Shown: positions 45,361 to 55,199 of the stretch, in pieces | Numbering within the stretch: the first letter of the stretch is position 1 | How the letters are laid out: each line of letters starts with the position of its first letter | Source: Elephas maximus indicus | Taxonomy: Eukaryota > Chordata > Mammalia > Proboscidea > Elephantidae | NCBI RefSeq assembly: GCF_024166365.1 | Contig: NC_064822.1 | Location: 142,482,823 to 142,546,822 of the forward strand | Reading direction: 5' to 3' | Length of the DNA: 64,000 nt | Notes under the pieces: model-generated | The model's input: the letters and a program-made list of their open reading frames with translations, nothing else | Told to the model about the DNA's origin: nothing | Databases searched by the model: none | Position numbers and translations under genes: made by a program

Positions 45361-45425
45361 ATATGTATACATGTACGCACATATATAATATACATATATA
45401 TGTGTATACACACACACACACACAT
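45361..45425. repeat. TA/TG/CA-rich microsatellite
   Basis: Imperfect ATATGTATACATG, ATATATAATATACATATATA and CACACACACACACACA units follow the SINE. Similar units precede it at 45128-45200. Confidence 0.85.
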
Positions 45426-45426
45426 A

Positions 45427-45475
45427 GTCCTATAGGGTCACTATGAGTCGGACTGGACAGCAATGGATAATGGTA
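45427..45475 (+). mobile_element. AfroSINE tail scrap
   Basis: Only the last ~45 bases of the SINE: AGTCCTATAGGGTCACTATG then GAGTCGGACTGGACAGCAATGG. It lies beyond the microsatellite, 70 bases from a full copy in the same orientation. Confidence 0.75.
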
Positions 45476-45660
45476 TATATATTTTAGTGATAAGTGTTGA
45501 AGAGATTAGTAAAGCAGGGAAGGGAATAAAAAGTATTGAGGTTTTATAATTTTAGAAATATTTTCACTGGAGGGTGACTTGGGTAAAGACTTGAAGAAAA
45601 ACGTTCTCTACCATGTGAAATTAAGGAAGATTTCCTGGTGCCTTTTCAATTGAAACTGTT

Positions 45661-46084
45661 TGCTGATAAATTAGCTAGGTTGATGATTAAGTATAAAATA
45701 TTAACATCAACATCAGTGTTAGTCATGGATATTTTCTGTTCGTTCCTCCAGATCCGCTGTCCACTATTCTCCATGCCCCTCTGTGCCTCAAATGCTTGAG
45801 TGATGTGGGACATCAGTGAGCTGCCTTGTCCTTTGCTTCTGGGTTGGTTCCTCCAGTGGGAACCCCAGTGAGAGGTGAAGGGAGGGAAGAGAGAGAGGTC
45901 ATATATTTATTCCCTTGTTCCTCCCAGAGGGGTCTACTTGGACTAGGTTGTGACTTCTGGCAGGTGGCTCTCTCAGTAGGGCACTCTTCTAAGGTTCAGT
46001 GACTGCTTTCTCCCACACCCTTCAGCTCAAGATGGTAAAGATGTCCTCTTGTTACTAGTCCCTAGGTACTGCATTACCAGTTGC
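45661..46084. other. Apparently unique DNA
   Basis: More GC-rich than average. No repeat or reading frame recognised. Confidence 0.4.
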
Positions 46085-46262
46085 CAGTTGCCCTCAAGTC
46101 AATTCTGACTCATGGCTACCCCATGTGTGTCAGAGTAGGGTTTTCAATGGCTAATTTTTTGGAAGTAAATCTCCAGGACTTTGTTCTGAAGCATCTCTGG
46201 GTGAACTCAAACTGCCAGCCTTTCGGTTAGCAGCTGAAACTCTTGCACCACCCAGGTACTCC
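46085..46262 (-). mobile_element. AfroSINE, older divergent subtype
   Basis: Reversed copy with the diagnostic CCCCATGTGTGTCAGAGTAG and GGTTTTCAATGGCTAATTTT words, as at 11531. Head: TCTTGCACCACCCAGGTACTCC. The flanking CTAGGTACTGCA occurs at about 46062-46073 and 46263-46274, a likely target duplication. Confidence 0.88.
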
Positions 46263-46912
46263 TAGGTACTGCACTTTCCCTTGTGATTTCAACTACACCC
46301 CATCCACTCCATTGGAAAGAATACCTTTATTGAAATCTCTACCGATTGCCTAATTTGCTCTCTGTTTCCTGATGTGATCCTGGTTGATGCAGTCACCATA
46401 TTAGCTGCATATATAGTGTGCTTAGTCTTCATCGTAATGATTCTGAATTTGCTTGTCACTATAAATCCCTCCAAATCAATGAACATGTATAAAAGTGTGT
46501 ATTTATTAGATGCCAGCAGACTCAGTGCTTGTCCTTGCCCTGCATTCTATCCTGTTTTTCAGTTAATGTATTTATAGTTGATTCTGATATGGTTTTAACT
46601 CTCTTTATCCTCAGAGTGGTGTGAGTTCAGCATCCCAGGGCAATATGAATCAGTATTGTTGAAGCAAGGAACTGCTCAAATAAGTAGCCATTTAAAAAAA
46701 AAAAAAAGCATCACTTTTACCTCAGGGGAACAGGTTTAGGAAATGCTAGACAGTTGGAGGTGAATTCTTGCGGTTAAGTAAGACTCTTGGAATTTCTAAA
46801 GGAATAATAAATCTTTTCCTCCTACCTTAAACACCATTAAAGTATAAAGCCATTAGAAATTTTCCGTATTTGAAAAACTTTGGAGGAATCATATATTATA
46901 AATTGGAAAAAA
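46263..46912. other. Apparently unique DNA
   Basis: No repeat or gene recognised. Runs of A near 46692-46706 and 46906-46917. Confidence 0.45.
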
Positions 46913-47115
46913 AAAAAACCCCATTGCCATGGAGTCAATTCTGACTCACAGCGACCCTGTAGGACAGGGTAGAATCACCCCATAGAGTTTTCAAGGCTGT
47001 AATCTTTATGGAAGCAGACTGCCACATCTTTCTCCCTTGGAGCAGCTTGTGGATTTGAGCTGCCAGCCTTTCGTTTAGCAGTTGAGTGCTTAATCAATGT
47101 GTCACCAGGGCTCCT
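46913..47115 (-). mobile_element. AfroSINE, long-middle subtype
   Basis: Reversed full copy: A-run, CCCATTGCCATGGAGTC, CTGTAATCTTTATGGAAGC, head CAATGTGTCACCAGGGCTCC. Confidence 0.92.
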
Positions 47116-47292
47116 GTGTTGTTGTTGGGTGCTGTCAAGTTGATTCTGACTCATAGTCAACCCCATATGACAGAGTAGAACTGCTCCATAGGGTTTCCTA
47201 GGCTGTGATCTTTACAGAAGCAAATCACCAGGTTTTTCTCTCGCGGAACCAATGGTGGGTTCTAACCGCCAAGCTTTTATTGTGCCACCAGA
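47116..47292 (-). mobile_element. AfroSINE with RTE-like tail, head partly deleted
   Basis: Reversed copy joined directly to the previous one. It starts TGTTGTTGTTGGGTGCTGT, the RTE-like terminus, and ends AAGCTTTTATTGTGCCACCAG with part of the head missing. Confidence 0.85.
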
Positions 47293-47545
47293 GGCAGTGG
47301 TTATACACATGGGCCCTGAGGGCAGAATTCTTGGGTTTGAACCCTGGCTCTGCAATTTATGTGCTATATGACCTTGAACCATTTTCTTAACCTTGCTCTA
47401 CCTCAGCTACTTCATTAATGCAATGGGGTAAACTTACCTTAAAGAATTTTTGTGATGACTAAACAAGTTAATACATGAAAAGCAATTAGAACAGTACTTG
47501 GCATAGAGCAAACACTATGAATAGTAGCTGTTGTTATCATCATAG
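47293..47545 (+). mobile_element. MIR SINE, near full length
   Basis: Plus-strand MIR with tRNA-like head CAGTGGTTATACACATGGGC, TGGGTTTGAACCCTGGCTCTG, core TGACCTTGAACCATTTTCTTAACC and tail AACAGTACTTGGCATAGAG. It is one of the best preserved MIRs in the window. Confidence 0.9.
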
Positions 47546-49085
47546 AGAATGCTGAATATTTTTAGCATTTTACAGAGAAGTCTGAGTAGTAAAAAATAGG
47601 TTCAAAAAAGACTTTTTAAAGGTCAATACATAGAAAATAATAAAAACCTATACAGCTAAAGAGATTAGAATACTTCACAATTGCATTTTCAAGAATATTC
47701 TTAAGGATTTCCCCAGTATCGACAATTTATTTTAATTATAATATAATATAAATATGAATAAATATTAAGCTAGGTTTAAACTCCTGGTGTATATGGTTCT
47801 TATATGACAATAAAGCCAACAAAGATATACAATTAACTGAAAACAAAAAAACTACAAAACCAATAAAACATAAATTAGTCATATTAATTTAATGTGATGA
47901 TGTCTTGCTGAAATGAAATTGTCACTTGTTATTTGAATACTATTGTAGCATAGAATCTTTAGAGTATGGGGTGGCTGCAATATAACATTTTATGATGACT
48001 CAATTTTACCACCATTTTTTAAAAGTTGAACTGTAAGAAATCTTTGTACAGCTTGCTGTGATGTCATATGGCCTTCACTTGGCACAAATTCATGATTTAG
48101 GCATTAAGTCAACCTTTGTTCTTTTCTCATTAACCACTGACAATGAAAGCAGTGATCTTTGCTAACAATGTAATTATAAATACAAGTACAAACACAAGCA
48201 CTAAAACTGATGGTAGTCTTTAGTCACACGATCATTCAAATGCTGCACAATCTCTTTATTATGTTTTCTTGATATCAAAGTGAACACAATGTTAAAAAAA
48301 AATTCAGAGAGTACTGTCAGATCTCTAAAAAACTTCTAAGGATCAGTTTTAGAGACAATGATTTATAGAATTTTCCCCTCAGAGACTATAGAGGTCCTTT
48401 AAACTTACTAAGTATTATGAAGACATTTCTGACAGAGCCATTAGGGTGTAATGAGGCAGGAAAAGAATGTACCTTTTGAAAAAAATGTGTAAAACAAATT
48501 TTTTTAGGAAAGACTGCTGTGAATGTGGACACTTTATATAGATAATATGATTTTCTAAATTGCCTGAAATTACCACTAGTAGCATATTATACCCACTAAA
48601 AAAAATATTATAGTAATTTAAAAATTATATGATAGATATATAAGGAAAACAGAAGCACTGTAATTCTAACAAGTAAAACATTTCTTCAGGTTCTGATTTA
48701 TCTTATTAAATTTTAAAACAATTTTATTGCATTTCTACAGTAAAATGAGAGTCATCTCAAATACACTAAGTAAAATAAATCTTTAGTACTCTCTCTCAAA
48801 TTTAGCAAGATATTAAAGTCTTGAGTTTCCATTGGGATCGTCATAGACTTACTTACCTAAGTGAGAAAACTGAAAAAAAAAAAAAAAAAAAAAAAAATTC
48901 AGCCAGAAAATCAGGCTTATAACTGAATGTTTTACTTTATTGCTAGATGCTGGATACCATCTTTAGGAGAAATATTTTTGATAAGTTCAATTAAAAAAAA
49001 GTCAGCACATAAGGAAACAAAGCAGCAGCAACTTCAGTGTCAATGCTATCATCAACAAAACGAACTGTAGCAGTCCCGAACGTTT
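47546..49085. other. Apparently unique DNA
   Basis: Very AT-rich with no repeat or gene recognised. A run of 25 A lies at 48873-48897 without a recognisable SINE or LINE body in front of it. Confidence 0.45.
48873..48897. repeat. A25 homopolymer
   Basis: Twenty-five A in a row. The preceding sequence is not a repeat I recognise, so it could mark a retroposed copy of an unknown transcript or simple slippage. Confidence 0.9.
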
Positions 49086-49295
49086 CTGGAGTGGTTGCCA
49101 AATAACAGGCTCCATGCTAACTGCTGTATCTGGATTATCTTATTTTGCCTTCAGAACAATCCTGTGAATTGGATACTCTTATTATTTTCATTTTACAGAT
49201 CAGGAAATAGAGTAGGTTGCCCAAGGTCACCAGGTCTGTGAATGGCAGAGCTAGGATTTGAAATAGGCAATCTGACGCTGAACCTGCTCATTTGA
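49086..49295 (-). mobile_element. MIR SINE
   Basis: Reversed MIR: CAGGCTCCATGCTAACTGC, TTATTTTCATTTTACAGATC, GTTGCCCAAGGTCACCAGG, GGCAGAGCTAGGATTTGAA. Confidence 0.85.
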
Positions 49296-49412
49296 CTTTA
49301 GGCTGCTACACTTCCTAAAGTAGTTCACTGGTTGGACCAAGATGGACAGGTGAAATTTTTTTCCATCACATTAATAACTCCCTTCCCATTTTAGACTTCT
49401 TATGTGATTAGT

Positions 49413-49581
49413 TGGAGCCCTGGTGGCACAGTGGTCAAGAGTTTGGCTGCTAACCAAAAGGTCAGCAGTTCGAATCCACCAGCCGCTCCCTGGAAACCCT
49501 ATTGGGCAGTTCTACTCTGCCCTGTAGGTTTGCTATGGGTCGGAATTGACTTCATGGCAATGGGTTTGGTTTTTTTTTTGG
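49413..49581 (+). mobile_element. AfroSINE
   Basis: Full plus-strand short-middle copy, GGAGCCCTGGTGGCACAG to CAATGGGTTTGG plus a T-run. The duplication tatgtgat(t/a)agt lies at 49401-49412 and 49582-49593. Little diverged. Confidence 0.95.
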
Positions 49582-49593
49582 TATGTGATAAGT

Positions 49594-50423
49594 AGTTTAA
49601 ATAATAAATAAAATCAAAATGCCTCCATATATCATAGATTGAAGTACTGAAAACATCAATGTTGATGAAATACATAAAAAACATTTATTTCTCATATTTA
49701 CTAAAATTCAGTAATTGAGAAAACTACTTCTTAATAAAAGAGAACCACCACATAAATGTGACAAATCAAAGTTATACCGAGAATTCAGTGAATCAATGTC
49801 CTCTGAAAAACTATTCCAATTTTTTGTTAAACTTACATTTTCTTATTAACGTTGAACTTGAACTGTTAGTTGTGTGGTGAATTCTTTCTTTTCCTGAAGT
49901 TACTGGCTGATTAAAACATTAACCAGCAGCATTGCAATGTTGGATGCCAAAATCAAGCATGGAATGCTTATATTTCATGTAGTCTAGCAAAGAAGAATTC
50001 TCAACAAGACCAACCAAACAACTAAATAAGGTGGCATTGAAAGCGTTGGATATAATATATCAACAAAGTAATTTTGAATTGTCTCACAGAATTCAGGAGT
50101 GGAACTAAACAAGTGGAACATCATGTCCCGTCTCTGCTTGTGGATATGTATTTTTAAACAAATGAAATAATTAAAACTGTGTATTCTTACTTAGGCTTTT
50201 TTTTTTTTTTTTTAAACTATGGGAGATGTGTTAAGTCTTTAAGGTCATGAGACAGGAGCATAAGAAGTGAAAGTCATATCAAAAGCATTACTTACTTCTT
50301 TTTATAAAAATAAAATATGCTGTTTGTGAAAATACATTATAACAGTACAGAAATATAATATTTAAAGAGCAAAAATGCTCCGTAATTTCACTTACCTGGA
50401 ATAGCTGCTACTAATACTTTGTA
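49594..50423. other. Apparently unique DNA
   Basis: AT-rich with a T18-type run near 50197-50213. No repeat or gene recognised. Confidence 0.45.
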
Positions 50424-50796
50424 AAGAAGCCTTGGTGGCACACTGGTTAAGCGCTAGGCTGCTGACAGAAAGGTCAGTGATTCAAATCCACCAGCTACTC
50501 TGTGGGAGAAAAGACTTGGCAATATGCCCCCATAAAGATTAAACCAAAAACCTACTGCTGTCGAGTCGCTTCCGACTCATAGCAACCCTACACAACAGAG
50601 TAGAACTGCCTTATAGGTTTTCCAAGGAGGGGCTAGTGGATTCAAACTGCCAACCTTTTGGTTAGCAGCCAAGCTCTTAACCACTGCGCCACCAGACCAT
50701 AAGGATTGCAGCCTAGGAAACCCTATGGGACAGTTTCACTCTGTCATGTAGAGTCACTATGAGTCAGAATCATCTTAATGGCATACAACAACAACA
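50424..50796 (+). mobile_element. AfroSINE (long-middle) split by a second AfroSINE
   Basis: The head and middle are at 50424-50540 (AGCCTTGGTGGCACACTGG to CCCCCATAAAGATT). The tail is at 50708-50796 (GCAGCCTAGGAAACCCTATG to the RTE-like end GGCATACAACAACAACAG). The inner copy lies between. Confidence 0.92.
50541..50696 (-). mobile_element. AfroSINE nested in AfroSINE
   Basis: Reversed short-middle copy, AAACCAAAAACCTACTGCTG to CCACTGCGCCACCAGA. The target duplication ccataa(a/g)gatt at 50530-50540 and 50697-50707 comes from the host SINE, so the short-middle copy is younger than its long-middle host. Confidence 0.95.
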
Positions 50797-50804
50797 GTTT
50801 GTAA

Positions 50805-51100
50805 AATATAGATTTTTTCCTTGCTTATAGTAATAAGAATATATTCTACATTCATACGTATATATGCGTGTTATGTTTATATATGCATTTTCTTCTTACA
50901 AAAATGGAATCATTCTATATATGCTGCTTTGCAACTATTTCCATCTTTAATATATATCTTGGACGTCTTTCAAAGCCATTCTCTGAGTGGCTGCAAACAA
51001 TTGTACTGTACCATAATTTGTTTAATTCTATATTGATGATATTGGAATTATCTCCTCTTTTTCACCATCACCCATAGCTACAATAAATATACTTGTATAT
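50805..51100 (-). mobile_element. Probable old L1 3' region
   Basis: Reversed text: AAAAATGGAATCATTCTATATATG, TTTGCAACTATTTCC, ATATCTTGGACGTCTTTC and CCATAATTTGTTTAATTC resemble the same old L1 3' region as at 36412. Strongly diverged. Confidence 0.55.
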
Positions 51101-51392
51101 ATTAAAGAATATTGAATTTGCGACAGTATCTTCATTGACAAGCAATCCTAAAGACTCAGGTGCTTTGGGATAGCAGAGATGTATTTCCTGTTCCTGCAGG
51201 GCACTCTCCAGGTTTAGGTGACTTTTCAGGACACCATGTGTTGGCTAAGCATGCCAGGATGCTTTGATGCCATGAATCTTCTATAATAAGAAGTGCTTTT
51301 ATGATCACTCTGATGGGGAAGAGTGAACTAGAACGTTCTTTCCTAAAGGAAGCTTTCCTTAATCCATGACTTATTCCTCTCATTGGTAACAT
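51101..51392. other. Apparently unique DNA
   Basis: No repeat or reading frame recognised. Confidence 0.4.
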
Positions 51393-51540
51393 GTTGTTGT
51401 TGTTAGGTGCTGCTGAGTTAGTTCCGACTCATAGTGACACTGTGCACAACAGAATGAAACACTGCCCAGTCCTGCACCATCCTTACAATCATTGCTGTGT
51501 TTGAGCCAATTGTTGCAGCCACTGTGCCAATCCATCTCAT
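51393..51540 (-). mobile_element. RTE LINE 3' tail fragment
   Basis: Reversed RTE end, TTGTTGTTGTTAGGTGCTGC to GTGCCAATCCATCTCAT, only ~150 bases. It stops exactly where L2-like sequence starts. Confidence 0.88.
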
Positions 51541-51725
51541 ATTTCTCTTTTTTAAAGCACTTGACACAGTTATTATGGTATTTATTTGCTTAATCTCTGC
51601 TTCCTCCACTATACAATCTAATACAAAGGGACCGAGTCTGTTTTTGCTCGTTATTATATCCAAAGTACCTAGCACAGTGCTTGGTGCATGGTCAGTACTC
51701 AATAAATGTTTGTAGAATCAATCAA
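51541..51725 (+). mobile_element. L2 LINE 3' end fragment
   Basis: Plus-strand L2: AAAGCACTTGACACAGTTATT, CCAAAGTACCTAGCACAGTG, and GTACTCAATAAATGTTTGTAG. Confidence 0.78.
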
Positions 51726-52071
51726 TAAGGCAACACCCTGTGTATTACAGGAAATTCACTATCTTTCTTTTGTACTGGCTTGTTGTTACCCTGTTTCTCA
51801 TATATTTTTGTTTTCAGCATGGAACATGGTATTCTGTATCTGACGAGATCAATGTCCAATTCCATGAGGCTGACACCATGGTAACAATTAGTATAAAAAA
51901 AAAGTACTCAGGTGTAAAAAACATGAAAATATACCGATTGTGAAGTGTTACCTGTATGCTAGTACACTTGCACATACTGTTTAAGAGCCACTGTAAGAGA
52001 CTGAAGAGTGAATTAGGTAACAAATATAATAACAGTTATAATAATAGCTAGTTTATATATCACACTTCTTG
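51726..52071. other. Apparently unique DNA
   Basis: AT-rich. No repeat or gene recognised. Confidence 0.4.
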
Positions 52072-52073
52072 AG

Positions 52074-52586
52074 ATGCCTCAAGAAGAGAAAGTAAAGTAT
52101 TATAATGACATGTGCAAAGAGCTGGAAACGGAAAACCAAAAGGGAAGAACACATTCAGCGTTTCTCAAGCTGAAAGAACTGAAGAAAAAATTCAAGACCG
52201 GAGTTGCAATGGTGAAGGATTACATGGGGAAAATGTTAAACGACGCAAGAAGCATCAAAAGAAGATGGAAGGAATACACAGAGTCATTATACCAAAAAGA
52301 ATTAGTCGATGTTCAACCATTTCAAGAGGTGGCATATGATCAGGAACTGATGGTACTGAAGGAAGAAGTCCAAGCTGCTCTGAAGGCATTGGCAAAAAAC
52401 AAAGCTCCAGGAATTGATGAGATACCAATTGAGATGTTTGAACAAACAGATGCAGCGCTGGAGGTGCTCACTTGTCTATGTCAAGATATATGGAAGACAG
52501 CTGCTGGCCAACTAGACCCATATTTATGCCTATTCCCAAGAAAGGTGATCCAACTGAATGTGGAAATTATAGAACAATATCATTAA
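52074..52586 (+). pseudogene. RTE reverse transcriptase, N-terminal part
   Basis: 170 codons. It contains the fingers-region motif KNKAPGIDEIPIEMF and ends out of frame after a small deletion near 52505, where the conserved FMPIPKKGDPTECGNYRTIS continues in another frame. No native start: the element is truncated, and the first Met is internal. Confidence 0.85.
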
Positions 52587-52610
52587 TATCACACGCAAGC
52601 AAAATTCTGC

Positions 52611-53830
52611 TTGAAGATCATTCAAAAGCAGCTGCAGCAGTATATCGACAGGGAACTGCCAGAAACTCAGGCTGGTTTCAGAAGAGAATGTGGAACCAGG
52701 GATATCATTGCTGATGTCAGATGGATCCTGGCTGAAAGCAGAGAATACCAGAAGGATGTTTGCCTGTGTTTTATTGACTATGCAAAGGGATTCGATTGTG
52801 TGGATCATAACAAATTATGGGTAACGTTGCAAAGAATGGGAATTCCAGAACACTTAATTGTGCTCATGAGGAACCTTTACATAGATCAAGAGGCAGTTGT
52901 TAGGACAGAACAAGGGAATACTGATTGGTTTAGAGACAGGAAAGGTGTGCGTCAGGGTTGTATTCTTTCACCATACCTATTCAGTCTGTACATTGAGCAA
53001 ATAATCTGAGAAGTTGGACTCTATGAAGAAGAACAGTGCATCAGGATTGGAGGAAGACTCATTAACAACCTGTGTTATGCAGATGACACAACCTTGCTTG
53101 CTGAAAGTGAAGAGGACTTGAAGCACTTATTAATGAAGCTCAAAGACCACAGCCTTCAGTATGGATTGCTCGTCAACATAAAGAAAACAAAAATCCTCAC
53201 AACTGGACCAATAAGCAACATCATGATAAAAGGAGAAAAGATTGAAGTTGTCAAAGATTTCATTTTACTTGGATCCACAATCAATAGCCATGGAAGCAGC
53301 ACCCAAGAAATCAAAAGATGCATTGCATTGGGTAAATTTGCTGCAAAGGACCTCTTTAAAGTGTTGAAGAGCAAAGATGTCACCCTGAAGACTAGGGTGC
53401 TCCTGGCCCAAGCCGTGGTATTTCCAATCGCATCACACACATGTGAAAGCTGGACAATGAATAAGGAAGACTGAAGAAGAATTGATGCCTTTGAATTGTG
53501 GTGTTGGCAAAGAATTTTGAATATACCATGGACTGCCAAAAGAAAAAATAAATCTGTCTTAGACAATATACAGCCAGAATGCGCCTTAGAGGCAAGGATG
53601 GCGAAACTGCATCTTACATACTTTGGACATGTTGTCAGAAGGGATCAGTCCCTGGAGAAGGACATCATGTTTGGCAGAGTACAGGGTCAGCGGAAAAGAG
53701 GAAGACCGTTAACGAGGTGAGTTGACACAATGGCTACAACAATGAGCTCAAGCATAACAATGATTGTAAGGATGGCTCAGGACCGGGCAGTGTTTCATTC
53801 TGTTGTGCATAGCTATGGTCGCTCTGAGTT
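52611..53830 (+). pseudogene. RTE reverse transcriptase palm and C-terminus with three stops
   Basis: One frame of about 405 codons with stops at 53007-53009, 53472-53474 and 53718-53720, all TGA. The first two sit where related copies have CGA, and the third where they have TGG. This is the pattern expected from C-to-T decay at CpG and similar sites. Catalytic Asp residues in FIDYAKGFD and YADD are intact. The C-terminal segment includes ELWCWQRILNIPWTAKR and GQRKRGRPLTR. Confidence 0.88.
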
Positions 53831-53868
53831 GGAACTGACTCGATGGCACCTAACAACAACAACAACAT

Positions 53869-54610
53869 ATATACCACAATGTGCTAGGCACTCTTCTAAA
53901 CATTTTACACATGCTAACTTAACTCTCACAATAACTTTATGGAGTAGGTGCCATTATAACTTTCATTTTACAGATAAGAGAACTGAAACAAAGAGAGGTT
54001 AAGTTCCTTGGCCGAGAACATGTGGATAGTGTCTTAGGCCAGGTTCTCTAAGGAAGGAAAACCAGTGAAGCATATAAATATGTATAAGAGAGAGAGATTA
54101 ATATCAAGGACATGGCTTACATGGTTGTAGAGGCTGGAATGTCCGAAGTCCATGGGTCAGGATAGAGGCTTCTCCTGATTCATGTGGTTGCAGGGACTGG
54201 CGAACCCAAGATCCGCAGGTCAGAGAACAGAGCTCTTGCTCACAGGCTGCAAAGATTGATGAATCCCAAGACCAGCAGGTAAGACTGCAGGTAAGCTGCT
54301 AGCTGAAGTCCCAAGAACCAGAGGTCAGACACACAGGAGCCAGCTGCAGGATCCAGAACGGGCAGAAAGCCCCTTGAGCCTTGCCAGAATGTCCACTTAT
54401 ATTTGATGCAGGCCACATGCCCAAGGAAACGCCCCTTCAATTAATTGGCTACTCACAGCAAAGCTCGTCATGTGGGAGATCACGTGTCAAGTTTCAACAG
54501 GGAAGTGATCACATTATATGACTGCCAAAACACTGAGAATCATGGCCTGCTTTAGTTGACAATCTTAACCATCACAGATAATAAATGGCAGCATAGATAG
54601 GGTAGGTTAC
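53869..54610 (-). mobile_element. MIR SINE split by an ERV-L-type LTR
   Basis: Reversed MIR: ATGTGCTAGGCACTCTTC, TTCATTTTACAGATAAGAG, AGAGAGGTTAAGTTCCTTGG up to 54029. It continues after the LTR as ATAATAAATGGCAGC at 54577. Confidence 0.78.
54030..54576 (-). mobile_element. Solo LTR, ERV-L (MLT2-like)
   Basis: On the minus strand it runs from TGTGATGGTTAAGATTGTC to GGCCTAAGACA, with TG..CA ends, about 547 bases. It carries repeated CTGACCTNNNGATCTTGG-like units and a run of AGAGAGAGAG near its end. A five-base duplication GATA(G/A) lies at 54025-54029 and 54577-54581. No internal region adjoins in the right orientation, so it is a solo LTR. Confidence 0.82.
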
Positions 54611-54677
54611 TAGAAGAGGATTATAGGAATAGGGTCCAAAATAATGATTCATATCTAACAGTTGATAAAAATGACCC

Positions 54678-54900
54678 TTTTAAGTTTTCTACTGCTACCA
54701 TAATAAAATTACCACAAATTTAGCTGAAAACATCACCCATTTGTTATCTCACAGTTCAGTAGGTCAGACATCCAGGCACAGCATGGCTTAGCTTGGTTTT
54801 CTGTCTTGGTTCTACAAGGCTGAGATCAAGGTGTCAGTAGAGCTGTGTCCCTTTTTGGAGGCTCTGGGCATGAATCTGCTTGTGTGCATGCAGTGTGTGG
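54678..54900. repeat. Old interspersed repeat, family uncertain
   Basis: The words TTTTCTACTGCTACCATAAT, TTATCTCACAGTTCAGTAGG, GAGATCAAGGTGTCAGTAGAG and TTTTGGAGGCTCTGGGC resemble a dispersed LTR-like repeat of placental mammals that I cannot name with certainty. The right boundary is unclear, and the following 250 bases are unassigned. Confidence 0.5.
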
Positions 54901-55199
54901 CTCATGCAGGTGTGGCGGTAGCATGAAGGCCTTGTACCCTTGCACGGATTGTGGTGCAACTTGGATGGATCTTTCTAACTCCAGAGCTCTCCATGGAATT
55001 GGCTGGAGTCTTTGTTGTGACTGCATTGCAGTACAAAATTGCTGATTTTTTTGCTCTCCACAGATACTGATCCTAAGACCTTCTCCAATAAAATTCCTGC
55101 ACAAAAATCTTTATCTCAAAGTCTGTTTCTTGGTATACCCTACTTAAAAGAGTATGGCTAAGCATGGCCCATATTTTAGAAGCAGAGTCTAAAATGTGA

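Larger units (their letters stand above)
44980..45660 (-). mobile_element. L2 LINE split by an AfroSINE and microsatellites
   Basis: The reversed L2 3' end at 44980-45120 reads TTGTGCTAGACACTATCCTAAG, AATAAAACAAATCATATTTCC and TCTCATGAGAGACAGAAAAT. The more 5' part resumes at about 45478 with TAGTGATAAGTGTTGAAGAG and GACTTGGGTAAAGACTTGAAG. Between them lie TG/TA repeats and SINE sequence. Confidence 0.7.
52072..53868 (+). mobile_element. RTE LINE, 5'-truncated, best preserved reverse transcriptase
   Basis: About 1.8 kb from just before the reverse transcriptase to the tail GGCACCTAACAACAACAAC. Opening segment MCKELETENQKGRTHSAFLK. From 52611 to about 53830 a single frame carries the palm (motif A FIDYAKGFDCVDHNK, motif B RKGVRQGCILSPYLF, motif C NNLCYADD) and the C-terminal domain. 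It is broken only by three stops. Upstream, a deletion near 52505 and a frameshift near 52605 separate the N-terminal part. The endonuclease is absent. Neighbours are unique DNA on the left and a MIR on the right. Inactive, but the least decayed RTE copy here. Confidence 0.93.
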
